In this document: positions 1-8,186 of the stretch, in pieces
Layout of the letters: each line of letters opens with the position of its first letter
How positions within the stretch are numbered: position 1 is the first letter of the stretch
Assembly: GCA_964342825.1 (NCBI GenBank)
Contig: CAYFHO010000019.1
Span: 1-64,000 of the forward strand
From: AAA164-E04 sp964342825
GTDB lineage: Bacteria; Verrucomicrobiota; Verrucomicrobiia; Limisphaerales; AAA164-E04
Direction of reading: 5' to 3'
Length of the DNA: 64,000 nucleotides
The notes under the pieces: model-generated
The model's database searches: none
Seen by the model: only the letters and a program-made list of their open reading frames with translations
Told to the model about the DNA's origin: nothing
Program-made: the position numbers and the translations under genes

Positions 1-192
1 GAAATTGAAGGAAATTCGCTGCCAATTCCCACTTCAGTGACGAACTTGGGCTAATAGCATCGTGGATGTTAACCCAATTTTAGAGCCAAGAAAGGAGAAT
101 GATGCCTGAAAAATTGATACAATTTCAAAAGAGAAGTGTATTCCAAAATAACACGTGACAGCCAACCGTAAATAATTTCTATTTAGGTTGTA
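1..192. other. Non-coding left edge
   Basis: No open frame with coding character is visible here. It may hold the 3' flank of a gene outside the window and the promoter of the small membrane protein that follows. I could not pick out a convincing promoter or terminator. Confidence 0.4.
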
Positions 193-621
193 ATGCATCG
201 TTCGATCTTGGTTTTGCTGGCTCTTATAACAGGGTGGATAGTGTATATGATTGCGATGTTGATGACCGTTTACGATGGGTTCTTATCGATGATCTTCCAA
301 CCTATCATCGCAATGATTTGCAGTCTCCTGACAGTCGGAGCATCACTAGTGGTCGGTTTTATTTTCAAAATCCCATTGTTGGGAAAGCTGTGGAAATCAA
401 CACCCGTTCCAGCGGCCCTAATGTTGGTTTTGAGTTTGATAATCCTCTGCTTTGGTTCGTCTCTAGGCCTTAGTCAATCCTTTGTGCATCCGGAAACAAA
501 TCAACAAATCACTGGGCTTCATTCTGATGCCGCACTTGGCAGCTACGTTGCGTTAATTTTCGCGATAACCAATTGGCCTATCAAACCAAAGAAATCCGAT
601 GCCCAAAGGTCCGCACAATAA
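193..621 (+). CDS. Small multi-spanning membrane protein, unknown function
   Basis: A 142-residue protein that is mostly hydrophobic. Four likely membrane segments lie at about residues 5-25, 35-57, 74-90 and 115-130, with a short charged tail (PKKSD). It starts at an ATG with no clear ribosome binding site. I recognise no family motif. It stands alone, about 75 bases ahead of the HEAT/thioredoxin gene on the same strand, so co-transcription is possible but not shown. The even spread of membrane segments and absence of stops support a real gene; function cannot be assigned. Confidence 0.6.
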   Translation: MHRSILVLLALITGWIVYMIAMLMTVYDGFLSMIFQPIIAMICSLLTVGASLVVGFIFKIPLLGKLWKSTPVPAALMLVLSLIILCFGSSLGLSQSFVHPETNQQITGLHSDAALGSYVALIFAITNWPIKPKKSDAQRSAQ

Positions 622-696
622 ATTTAAATATGAACTATTGCTGTCATTAATGGAATAATACAGCGTTGTGGAACTCCTATTTGGATTGCCCGGATT

Positions 697-2040
697 ATGG
701 ATCGACGTTTGAAATACCTTTGTACCATTTGTGCCTTGCTGACTTTTTTCGCTTTATTTGGAAGGCAAGCCATTACGAATGGCATCACTTTTCAGCTTCT
801 GATCAGACAAGCTTCTCCGTCTGTTTTGGCGGTCTACGATGTACTGGACTCGACAGAGGATCCGACTGGTAGGATTCAAGCCCTCTGGAGTACGAGTCGT
901 ATTCCACACCGGCACCTTGCCATTCGCTATCTTAAAGAGAGAGTCAAACAAAAGCCCTTTCTGGCTTCCAAACTTCGACCGTTGATTTGGGAAGCCACTC
1001 GTGATCCTGATTTTTCAAATCGTGAGCTGGCTTTGGGAATTATATCAGAAACAGAATCCGAAAAAATCAAATCACTTCTTCAAGATTTGTTGAAAGATCG
1101 AGATCAGGGAACGAGGTTGCGGGCACTACATTTCATTACGGATGTCGAGGATACGGACTGGTTGCCTGTTTTCATTGAGTTATTAGATGATCCTGATCCA
1201 ATGATCGTAGCCCAGTCTGCGGCAAAGCTCAGACGTTGGACCGGCCAGGATTTTGGCATTCGTATGCTTCATGCCATTCCGGGGAAGGATGGAACGAACA
1301 ACAAACAACCACTGGAAACCACTCCTGCCCAACAAGACGAACTCAGGCAAGGTGTCACTGAGTGGAAAAGGTGGTGGTCCGGGCAGCCGGATCAAATGAC
1401 GGATATCGCCAAGAATTTTAAGGAAAGGCAAACCTTGGAACCCTTGGCACTTCCGGTTGAAAATTTTGAAATTCAAAACCTGAAAGGACAAACGTTGAAG
1501 CTTTCCGATTTTAAAGGGAAGGCTGTGCTGCTCAATTTCTGGGCCACCTGGTGTGCCTCTTGCATGACTGAAATGCCCGATCTCAACTGGCTGCAAACGC
1601 AATATCCGAACGATCTGCAGGTTATTGGCATTTGTCTTGATGGAGAAGACGGGCATGGTCACGAACATTCCTCCATTGTGGATATTGAAGAAGCACGAGA
1701 AAAAGGTTGGGACGCGGTTCACAAAGAGTATGGTGAAACTACGGAATCTCACGGTCATGGACACAATCATGATCATGCTTCGACTTCGATAAGTCCGGAT
1801 CTGGCTAAAATTGAAAAGAAAGTTCGACGAGTCGTCCTAAAGAAGGAACTCTTGTATCCTGTGGCCATGGATCCCTTTTCAGAAATCGGCAAACGATACA
1901 ACGGACAGGAACTTCCAACCAATGTTCTGATTGATGGTAAAGGAAAACTCCGTCGCCGTTTTGTTGGCACCAGGCCCATTCAATCCTGGCAAGACATGCT
2001 GCATGAAATTGGGGTACCGACTCGAAAAAGGACTGAATGA
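697..2040 (+). CDS. HEAT-repeat plus thioredoxin-like (TlpA/ResA-type) exported protein with His-rich insertion
   Basis: A 447-residue protein with an N-terminal hydrophobic segment (about residues 5-30, signal or anchor). A helical HEAT-like region with paired repeats follows at roughly 70-180. A thioredoxin-fold domain of the TlpA/ResA type begins near residue 250. The redox motif is WCASC within FWATWCASC, so a periplasmic or surface thiol-disulfide role is likely. Two His-rich runs, DGHGHEHSS and SHGHGHNHDHAS, are inserted about 30-65 residues after the CxxC motif where the family normally has a short loop; they look like a metal-binding insertion. The C-terminus keeps a thioredoxin-like PTNVLIDGKG strand. 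Fusion of HEAT repeats to thioredoxin is seen in PVC bacteria, but the partner protein is unknown. Confidence 0.85.
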   Translation: MDRRLKYLCTICALLTFFALFGRQAITNGITFQLLIRQASPSVLAVYDVLDSTEDPTGRIQALWSTSRIPHRHLAIRYLKERVKQKPFLASKLRPLIWEATRDPDFSNRELALGIISETESEKIKSLLQDLLKDRDQGTRLRALHFITDVEDTDWLPVFIELLDDPDPMIVAQSAAKLRRWTGQDFGIRMLHAIPGKDGTNNKQPLETTPAQQDELRQGVTEWKRWWSGQPDQMTDIAKNFKERQTLEPLALPVENFEIQNLKGQTLKLSDFKGKAVLLNFWATWCASCMTEMPDLNWLQTQYPNDLQVIGICLDGEDGHGHEHSSIVDIEEAREKGWDAVHKEYGETTESHGHGHNHDHASTSISPDLAKIEKKVRRVVLKKELLYPVAMDPFSEIGKRYNGQELPTNVLIDGKGKLRRRFVGTRPIQSWQDMLHEIGVPTRKRTE

Positions 2041-2178
2041 ATAAAGACTAAATCAGCAGCACTTCGTGTTGATTGTTTCTCTATCCGTGTGAGTCATGGT
2101 GCGGTAGCCTTTTTAAATCAAACCTTTCATTCTTCTACTTGCTCCCGGATGGTATTCGTGGCTTGATATGGCAATCAT

Positions 2179-3450
2179 ATGGATTGGGTTACACCGAATG
2201 GATTTGCAATTTTTACGGCCGTGCTGGTGCTGGTGCGCGGAGTGGTGGAATGGTTTCTGGATCAATTAAATCTGAAACATGTCCAGGCCCATGAAGGGAA
2301 ATTCCCCGAAGGTTGGAGATCCGTCATGGATGAATCCTCTTTTGAACGCTCTCTGGAATACACTTCCGCAAAGGGAAAATACAGTCAGTGGTTCGGTCTT
2401 TATGGAACAATAGTGCTGCTTGCTGTCTTGTTTGGGGGTGTCCTGCCCAAAATGGAAAATCTCTGGACGACTCGACTCGGAGAATCTTTGTGGATGCAAT
2501 CCGGCTTTTTGTGTGCGGTTGTTACAATATTGGCAGTCGTGGATTTGCCTTGGAATTTTTGGTCGCAGTTCAACCTGGAGGATCGATTTGGATTCAATAA
2601 ATCGACACGAAAGCTTTGGTTGCTGGATCAATTCAAAATGTTCATCCTTGGCTGGGTGATCGGCTGGCCAATGATCACATTGCTGCTGTGGATTGTTGCC
2701 AAAGCGGGTGATCAATGGTGGATTTGGGCCTGGGTTGTCATGTTCCTGTTTCAAATCGTGATGATGATTCTGGCTCCGATGCTGATTCTTCCCCTGTTCA
2801 ACAAACTCACCCCTTTGGATGAAGGATCCCTGAAGGATCGCTTGATGAACCTTGCAGAACGGACCGGTTTTGGTATGAGCGCGATCCAGGTCATGGATGG
2901 GAGTCGGAGGTCAGGTCACTCAAACGCCTTCTTCACGGGATTCGGAAAATTCAGGCGGATTGTTTTGTTTGATACTCTCATTGAGCAACTCAATGAAGTG
3001 GAGGTGGAAGGTGTGCTTGCTCATGAAATCGGTCATTTTAAGAAGCGTCATGTGCTTTTGATGATGGGAATGGGATTGGCCGGTATGCTTCTTCAGCTTT
3101 GGGTTCTGGCATGGATCGCAAAACAAACTTGGTTCTATACGGCTTTTGGTTTTGATCAACCTTCCATGCCTGTCGCTTTCATGATTTTCTTTTTAATTCT
3201 TGGAACAATCACATTCTGGATCAGTCCCGTGAGTCATCTGTTGTCTCGCAAATTTGAATATCAGGCTGATGCTTATGCAGCCGATGCCACGAGTGATCCA
3301 AATGCACTCATCGGGGCTCTTCGAAAAATAAGCCTCGAGAACTTGAGCAATCCGGTCCCGCATCCAACCTACAGTTTTGTGTATTACTCCCATCCAACGC
3401 TACTGGAACGGGAAAAAGCACTGACCGACCGAATGAACATGAGTACATGA
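2179..3450 (+). CDS. M48 family (Ste24/CAAX-protease-like) membrane zinc metallopeptidase
   Basis: A 423-residue integral membrane protein. Several hydrophobic segments lie in the first half and two more follow the active site. The zinc motif HEIGH sits in VLAHEIGHFKKRH, and a downstream EYQADAYA supplies the third zinc ligand, the arrangement of the Ste24/HtpX peptidase family. Length matches Ste24 (about 400-430) rather than HtpX (about 290). In eukaryotes Ste24 trims prenylated CAAX proteins; bacterial members are thought to act in membrane protein quality control. The ATG chosen has no strong ribosome binding site. A clear hairpin terminator follows immediately, so the gene probably ends its own transcript. 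Confidence 0.9.
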   Translation: MDWVTPNGFAIFTAVLVLVRGVVEWFLDQLNLKHVQAHEGKFPEGWRSVMDESSFERSLEYTSAKGKYSQWFGLYGTIVLLAVLFGGVLPKMENLWTTRLGESLWMQSGFLCAVVTILAVVDLPWNFWSQFNLEDRFGFNKSTRKLWLLDQFKMFILGWVIGWPMITLLLWIVAKAGDQWWIWAWVVMFLFQIVMMILAPMLILPLFNKLTPLDEGSLKDRLMNLAERTGFGMSAIQVMDGSRRSGHSNAFFTGFGKFRRIVLFDTLIEQLNEVEVEGVLAHEIGHFKKRHVLLMMGMGLAGMLLQLWVLAWIAKQTWFYTAFGFDQPSMPVAFMIFFLILGTITFWISPVSHLLSRKFEYQADAYAADATSDPNALIGALRKISLENLSNPVPHPTYSFVYYSHPTLLEREKALTDRMNMST

Positions 3451-3482
3451 AAAAGTTCCGGGATCATTCCCGGAACTTTTTT
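3449..3482. terminator. Bidirectional rho-independent terminator
   Basis: A perfect inverted repeat, AAAAGTTCCGGGA, TCAT loop, TCCCGGAACTTTT, begins at the stop codon of the M48 peptidase gene. It has an A tract before it and a T tract after it, so it can work in both directions. It lies between convergent genes and suits both. Confidence 0.9.
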
Positions 3483-3499
3483 AAAATTTGACCTATGAC

Positions 3500-4375
3500 T
3501 TAAGAATTCCTGTTACGATTTCTTTTGCCTCCCCTACCTTGACCTTTTTTATTTTCACCACCTCGACGTTTTTGGATGCCTTTCTTGTGATTGCCGGGTC
3601 TGTTCTTTTTCGAACCGCGGTCTTTCATGGCCGAATGTTTGGAATCCTTTCCTCTTTTTCCCCTGATTTCCGAATGCCGACCCTTGCCTTTTCCATGAGG
3701 TGAGCGCTTCTGAAAGTGTGATCTCTCTTCACTTGCACCCGGACCTCGGCGACCCCGAAAACTTTCACCCCGCATAAAGGGATGCCCCTGATCACCGCGG
3801 AAGGCTTGGGACATACGTCTCATCGCCATTGCACGGCCAGCACGACGCTGGATCATGCCCCCACGAAATCCCTGGGACATCATGCGTCCTCGAAACCTGG
3901 AAAAACCATCACCTGGTCGATTCGGTCTTTGGGAATTAAATCGTCGAAAAGATGAAAATTCTGGATTGCCACGACGCTGTCCTTGAAAGGATGGTCGACG
4001 AAAATCTCCGGGATCCCGTCGGACTTGAGGGCTACCAAATCGCTGCGCTCCCCTTCTCTGCTGAAATCCTTCTCCACGCTGGCGAGGTTGATCCTGCGAT
4101 GGACGCTGTCCCATTCGTCGCCCCTGATCAGGACGATCACCCTCTTGACGCATCTGGGTATTTGGCCCCCTTCGACCGCGAAACTGGCGAACGCCTCGTT
4201 CCCCTTCAGGTGATCGATGTTCTTGTTGTTCAACTCGGTCATGGCGAGGGCCACGATCCGAATCACCATCATGGTGTGGACGCTCGGCGGCCCAGGAAAA
4301 GGAACTCCCCGCAACCATTATGTATGCCAATCCGGCGATACCCAATTTCGAAACAATGTTTGTTTTTGATTTCAT
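3500..4375 (-). CDS. Secreted, highly basic Arg/Gly-rich low-complexity protein
   Basis: About 291 residues from the chosen ATG. It starts MKSKTNIVSKLGIAG and continues into a hydrophobic core ending SSFSWAAE, a clear Sec signal peptide. The upstream ATG at 4423 would add 16 residues ahead of it and is less likely. The mature part is almost entirely R, G, Q, H and K, with repeated FRGRRG, RRMSQAF and QRR units and a lysine-rich tail ending GKRNRNRNS. There is no folded domain; it should be disordered and strongly positive. Function is unknown. Binding to acidic surface polysaccharide, nucleic acid or other envelope polymers is possible. A shorter frame on the opposite strand (about 3952-4542) lacks comparable support. 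Confidence 0.7.
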   Translation of the reverse strand: MKSKTNIVSKLGIAGLAYIMVAGSSFSWAAERPHHDGDSDRGPRHDRVEQQEHRSPEGERGVRQFRGRRGPNTQMRQEGDRPDQGRRMGQRPSQDQPRQRGEGFQQRRGAQRFGSPQVRRDPGDFRRPSFQGQRRGNPEFSSFRRFNSQRPNRPGDGFSRFRGRMMSQGFRGGMIQRRAGRAMAMRRMSQAFRGDQGHPFMRGESFRGRRGPGASEERSHFQKRSPHGKGKGRHSEIRGKRGKDSKHSAMKDRGSKKNRPGNHKKGIQKRRGGENKKGQGRGGKRNRNRNS

Positions 4376-4640
4376 TACTTTTTGTAGATTTGAATTTGCT
4401 GTTCGAAACCAGAGACGATCCAAGTTTCAACTTGGTTACAGTGAGTTGGTCATTTGTGAAAGTGAGGGCTCGAAATGCTCCCAGCAGACAATCAAATCTG
4501 CGAAGTTTATGTTTTCCTGAGAATAAACATTGGAATCCTTGAGCTGTACGCGTATTCAATGGGCTCTTTGGCAGTATGTTTAGCTTGTTACTGCCATCAT
4601 TGGACCAGGCCCTGGCAGGGATCATTATTAAAATAATTTT

Positions 4641-5744
4641 ATGTTAAGAGCAGGCATCGTCGGACTACCCAACGTGGGCAAATCAACATTGTTCAACGCG
4701 ATCACCCGTACCCGAAAAGCGGAATCGGCAAATTACCCATTCTGTACGATTGACCCAAACGTGGGCGTTGTTACCGTTCCTGACGAACGGTTGGAGCCAC
4801 TGGCTAAAATCGCAAAAACCACCACCATCATTCCCACTTCCTTCGAATTCGTGGATATTGCAGGATTGGTTCAGGGAGCCGCGCAAGGTGAAGGTCTGGG
4901 AAATAAGTTTCTAAGCCATATCCGTGAAGTGGATGCGATCATCCAAGTCATTCGTTGCTTTGAAGATGAAGATATTCATCATGTTGCGGGCACCATTGAC
5001 CCTATTCGCGACATTGAAACCATCATGACTGAATTGGTTTTAGCGGATATGGAGTCCGTTCAAAAAAGCCTCGATCGCCGGGCAAAGGATGCCAAGAAAG
5101 GGGACAAGACCGCCAAAGATGAACATGCCGTACTCTCTAAAGTCCTACCTCATTTGAATGACGGCAAGCCAGCTTTGACTCTGGAGTTAACACCAGAGGA
5201 AGCTGCCATACTGAAACCCTTTTTCCTGCTAACAGCCAAACCCACCATTTTCGCAGCCAACGTCAAGGAAAGTGAATTGGTGGATGTCGACAATAATCCA
5301 TACGTGGCAAAGGTGAAACAATACGCTCAAGAACACCACGCTTGCGAAACAGTGGTGATCAGCGCGCAGATCGAAAGTGACCTCGTCGATTTGGATCCAG
5401 AAGAGGCCGAGGATTTTTTGAAGGAAATGGGAGTGTCTGAATCAGGCGTTGGCTCCATGATTCGAAGCACTTACCATCTTCTGGGCTTGAGAACCTATTT
5501 TACCGCAGGTGAAAAGGAAGTTCGTGCATGGACGATTCACGAGGGTGACAAAGCTCCTCAAGCCGCCGGAGTGATTCATACCGACTTTGAACGAGGATTT
5601 ATCAAAGCAGAGACGGTGGCCTACGACGACCTTGTAGCGTGTGGATCGGTGGCGGCCGCACGTGAAAAGGGACTTTATCGTATGGAAGGTAAAGAATACG
5701 TGGTCAAGGACGGGGATGTCCTGCTTTTCAAATTCAACGTGTAA
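4641..5744 (+). CDS. ychF: Redox-regulated ATPase/GTPase YchF (OLA1 family)
   Basis: 367 residues, the usual length for YchF. The P-loop GLPNVGKSTLFNAIT is at residue 8, followed by NYPFCTIDPN and the DIAGLVQGAA switch region. A coiled-coil-like helical stretch lies in the middle (about 130-170) and a C-terminal TGS-like domain ends FKFNV. The specificity motif is NVKE rather than NKxD, which in this family is tied to ATP use. The protein binds ribosomes and is widely conserved in bacteria and eukaryotes. It stands as a single gene. Confidence 0.97.
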   Translation: MLRAGIVGLPNVGKSTLFNAITRTRKAESANYPFCTIDPNVGVVTVPDERLEPLAKIAKTTTIIPTSFEFVDIAGLVQGAAQGEGLGNKFLSHIREVDAIIQVIRCFEDEDIHHVAGTIDPIRDIETIMTELVLADMESVQKSLDRRAKDAKKGDKTAKDEHAVLSKVLPHLNDGKPALTLELTPEEAAILKPFFLLTAKPTIFAANVKESELVDVDNNPYVAKVKQYAQEHHACETVVISAQIESDLVDLDPEEAEDFLKEMGVSESGVGSMIRSTYHLLGLRTYFTAGEKEVRAWTIHEGDKAPQAAGVIHTDFERGFIKAETVAYDDLVACGSVAAAREKGLYRMEGKEYVVKDGDVLLFKFNV

Positions 5745-5789
5745 GGCAAACTTTCAACCCGGCTTCAGCAGGCGGGAAAAGGAAGATTT

Positions 5790-5839
5790 ATTTTTGTGGA
5801 ACGGAGGGGTGCATGATAGTTAACCCGTTCCACAAAAAT
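5790..5839. repeat. 15-bp perfect inverted repeat with 20-base spacer
   Basis: ATTTTTGTGGAACGG at 5790-5804 and its exact complement CCGTTCCACAAAAAT at 5825-5839 lie between the convergent ychF and AraC-type genes. In either direction the transcript would carry U at the 5' arm and A at the 3' arm, the reverse of an intrinsic terminator. An operator, mRNA 3'-end stabiliser or mobile-element remnant is therefore as likely as termination. Confidence 0.6.
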
Positions 5840-5849
5840 GCAAACCCCT

Positions 5850-6254
5850 TTAGCTTGCGATGGCGAGATGAGATCTTTCCGATGCCTCCAATGTGCAGCG
5901 GCGTTTTTCCAGATCCACCATTTGAACAGGTGGCATGTCGTAGAAAGCTCTAACTTCTGCAATGAAGTGGCTGTAGCGCCTGAATCCGAGGAATACCGAA
6001 ATGTGCTTTAAGGGAAAACCTTCTCGCACCAGATAACGAGCTCTGATCATTCGCTGCTGTCTGAGCCAATACTTGGGACTGACTCCCAGTGCATCAAAGA
6101 ACATACGCTCTAGATGCCTGGATGAAATTCCCAATAATTTGGACATTTCACTGACCTTATAGCCGCTCTGGAATGCAAGCTCTACCATATTGATGGGGTC
6201 TTGCACGCGCCTGCTGGAATCAAACAAGACTCTTCCGTTTTTAATAACTATCAT
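5850..6254 (-). CDS. Short AraC-type helix-turn-helix regulator
   Basis: 134 residues. The central part, about residues 25-110, matches the two-HTH AraC DNA-binding domain: MSKLLGISSRHLERMFFDALGVSP for the first HTH region and FPLKHISVFLGFRRYSHFIAEVRAFY for the second. There is no ligand-binding domain, so it is either a minimal regulator or the DNA-binding half of a split system. The ATG is preceded by an AAAGGTAG-like ribosome binding site. Upstream lie two copies of ACCAAAAAC and a CGCGACATTT extension that recurs elsewhere in the window, so it may control itself and other genes. Confidence 0.85.
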   Translation of the reverse strand: MIVIKNGRVLFDSSRRVQDPINMVELAFQSGYKVSEMSKLLGISSRHLERMFFDALGVSPKYWLRQQRMIRARYLVREGFPLKHISVFLGFRRYSHFIAEVRAFYDMPPVQMVDLEKRRCTLEASERSHLAIAS

Positions 6255-6764
6255 GCTTACTACCTTTCAGATGTCCTAACACACTCGACGACGTGGAAAG
6301 GTTTGGCAACCAAAAACAGTACCAAAAACGCGACATTTGAAACGGAAAAGGCAATATTTGGATTTTTTTTATGATTTTTAAGTGCCATCGGAAGGAATTT
6401 GCTTGGAAAAAGCCTCCTCGCCATTCAAGAAAGATTCATCACGCAGTCGTGTTAAAATTGGCTGGATGGCAGATTTTGGATGATTTATTGAGCGATTAAT
6501 CTGAAGCAAGAGCTCATAAAAACTTGTTAAATAGCAGGTTGAGTTTATCGTAATCGTTGAATCCAGTTCGCAATGGGAGGTGCTAAGGTTGAAGACCCAT
6601 AGCACCGATAAGGGGTGGTTGGTGAAAAACGAACGATGCCAAAACCGCTTCCTAATGCAGAATGATTTTTGCACGAGATGTTACCATCTAATGACCAATG
6701 GATTATAGATATCCATGGAAAGAGTCAAGATGGATGATAGATACATTTGGACGCTTTTGTTGCC
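6255..6764. other. Intergenic region between divergent AraC-type and methyltransferase genes
   Basis: About 500 bases. Two short frames on the minus strand (near 6378-6674 and 6681-6911) show no motif, signal peptide or ribosome binding site and are not called. The region carries the operator-like repeats upstream of the AraC-type gene and must contain the promoter of the methyltransferase-kinase operon, which I could not pinpoint. Confidence 0.5.
6309..6338. promoter_or_regulatory. Operator-like direct repeat upstream of the AraC-type gene
   Basis: ACCAAAAAC occurs at 6309-6317 and again at 6321-6329, a 12-base period. The second copy runs on as CCAAAAACGCGACATTT (6322-6338). That 17-base string recurs exactly at 23895-23911, where it is part of a palindrome, and the match extends five bases leftward with one mismatch. 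Direct repeats close to one helical turn apart are typical of AraC-family sites. The sites end 55 bases or more upstream of the AraC start codon. Confidence 0.55.
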
Positions 6765-8186
6765 ATGGAATCGAAGAAGCAAATTAAATCCGATGAGGAA
6801 AGCCTTGTCCTCTGCGTAAACAGTCAGGGACATGAGTTGCGTGCCACACCGGTAAGACTGACTCGCCATCTGGTCGTTTTCGAAGTCTATAATCCCTATA
6901 GCATTCTTCAACTCTCAGAAGTACTTCAGGAGTTTCAAATTTTCATTAATCAGCGTCTGGTCTACTCTGGACGTGCCGTGGTCAGCAATCTTGTCAACAC
7001 GGGCATCTTCCTTGTTTGTGAGGCGTCCCTGGATGACGGATGGCTGGATGTAGATCTGACGAGGCCCATGAAGGCTTCGAGCGTTTTACGTTCGGAATTC
7101 GATCATTTTATCACGGAATACAAAAAACATGATTTGGTAATACCCGATTTTAAATTGGTTGTTGCCGATCTCCAGGGATTCCTGGTTGAACTTCGCAGGT
7201 GGCTGGAGCAGTTGGAGTTTGTGGTCAGATCCAATCCGTCAGGGGATCGTCTGGACCAGGAAGTAGAAATCATCAACCAGGTGCTTGAACCCGCGCTGCC
7301 TATGCTGGGTGATTATTTCACCAGATTTGAATCTGCGGCCGGCTCCGTGGACAACCCCTTGCAACCAGTTCATCGTTCGTATGTCAAAAGGCAACTGCAC
7401 CCGATCGTTTTGTGCGCGCCATTCAGTTGGCGAACATACACCAAACCACTTGGTTACGCGGGTGATTATGAGATGGTGAACATGATGGCACGTCCACCTT
7501 ATGAAGGTAGCTCCCTGTTTGCCAAAATCCTCAACACCTTTTTTCTAAACACACCACCGGTTGTCGCGCACCGAAATCGGATAGATTTTCTAAAGAAAAC
7601 GCTGATTGAAGAAATTAAAAGAGTTGCCGCCGAAGGTAGGCGTGCTCGCATCCTGAATCTTGGATGCGGTCCCGCCATTGAGATACAACAGCTGCTGGAG
7701 GAAGAAATTGCTGATCAGGCCGAAATCATTCTTCTGGATTTCAACGAAGAAACCCTCAGAAGCGTTCAACAAAAATTCGGAGAAATCATCAAGAAAAACG
7801 GCCGAACCACCCAGATAGACACCAAGCTTCGGTCCGTCCATCAAATCCTCAAGGAAGCTCACAAACCAGGAAATGAGTTTATCAAGGACCATTACGACCT
7901 GGTTTATTGTGCTGGCCTGTATGACTATCTTTCGGACCGGATTTGCAAACGACTCAACACCATCTTCTACGACATCGTTGCCCCTGGGGGACTCATGGTC
8001 ACCACCAACGTCCATGCAAATAACCCCTCCAGACACTGGATGGAGTTCGTCGTGGATTGGCATTTGGTATACCGGGATGACTCGGCATTTTTAGCTTTAA
8101 CACCTGACAAGGTACCTGAAGGAATTTGCAAACTGGACCATGATGAAACCGGCGTAAATGTTTTCAGCGCCATCCGTAAACCATAA
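6765..8186 (+). CDS. SAM-dependent methyltransferase, PhcB-like (putative quorum-signal synthase)
   Basis: 473 residues from the ATG; a TTG at 6747 would add six. The first ~110 residues are beta-rich and could be a divergent PilZ-like fold, but the usual PilZ RxxxR and DxSxxG motifs are absent. The C-terminal half is a class I methyltransferase: motif I ILNLGCGPAIEIQQLL, then the acidic strand end IILLDFNEET. A signature KPLGYAGDYEMVNMM sits before the methyltransferase fold. This architecture, followed by a sensor kinase and a response regulator, matches what I recall of Ralstonia PhcB, which makes a 3-hydroxy fatty acid methyl ester signal. The stop overlaps the kinase start as TAATG, so translation is coupled. 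The actual substrate cannot be read from sequence. Confidence 0.8.
   Translation: MESKKQIKSDEESLVLCVNSQGHELRATPVRLTRHLVVFEVYNPYSILQLSEVLQEFQIFINQRLVYSGRAVVSNLVNTGIFLVCEASLDDGWLDVDLTRPMKASSVLRSEFDHFITEYKKHDLVIPDFKLVVADLQGFLVELRRWLEQLEFVVRSNPSGDRLDQEVEIINQVLEPALPMLGDYFTRFESAAGSVDNPLQPVHRSYVKRQLHPIVLCAPFSWRTYTKPLGYAGDYEMVNMMARPPYEGSSLFAKILNTFFLNTPPVVAHRNRIDFLKKTLIEEIKRVAAEGRRARILNLGCGPAIEIQQLLEEEIADQAEIILLDFNEETLRSVQQKFGEIIKKNGRTTQIDTKLRSVHQILKEAHKPGNEFIKDHYDLVYCAGLYDYLSDRICKRLNTIFYDIVAPGGLMVTTNVHANNPSRHWMEFVVDWHLVYRDDSAFLALTPDKVPEGICKLDHDETGVNVFSAIRKP

Noticed and set aside
1183..1776. 197-residue minus-strand frame inside the HEAT/thioredoxin gene
   Set aside because: It lies wholly within a gene with strong motifs, on the other strand, and shows no motif of its own.
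3952..4542. 196-residue frame on the plus strand over the Arg/Gly-rich gene
   Set aside because: It is created by the skewed composition of the opposite gene. The minus-strand frame has a clear signal peptide; this one has no domain or signal.
6378..6674. 98-residue minus-strand frame in the intergenic region
   Set aside because: No ribosome binding site, signal or motif, and composition like non-coding DNA. Kept only as a note.
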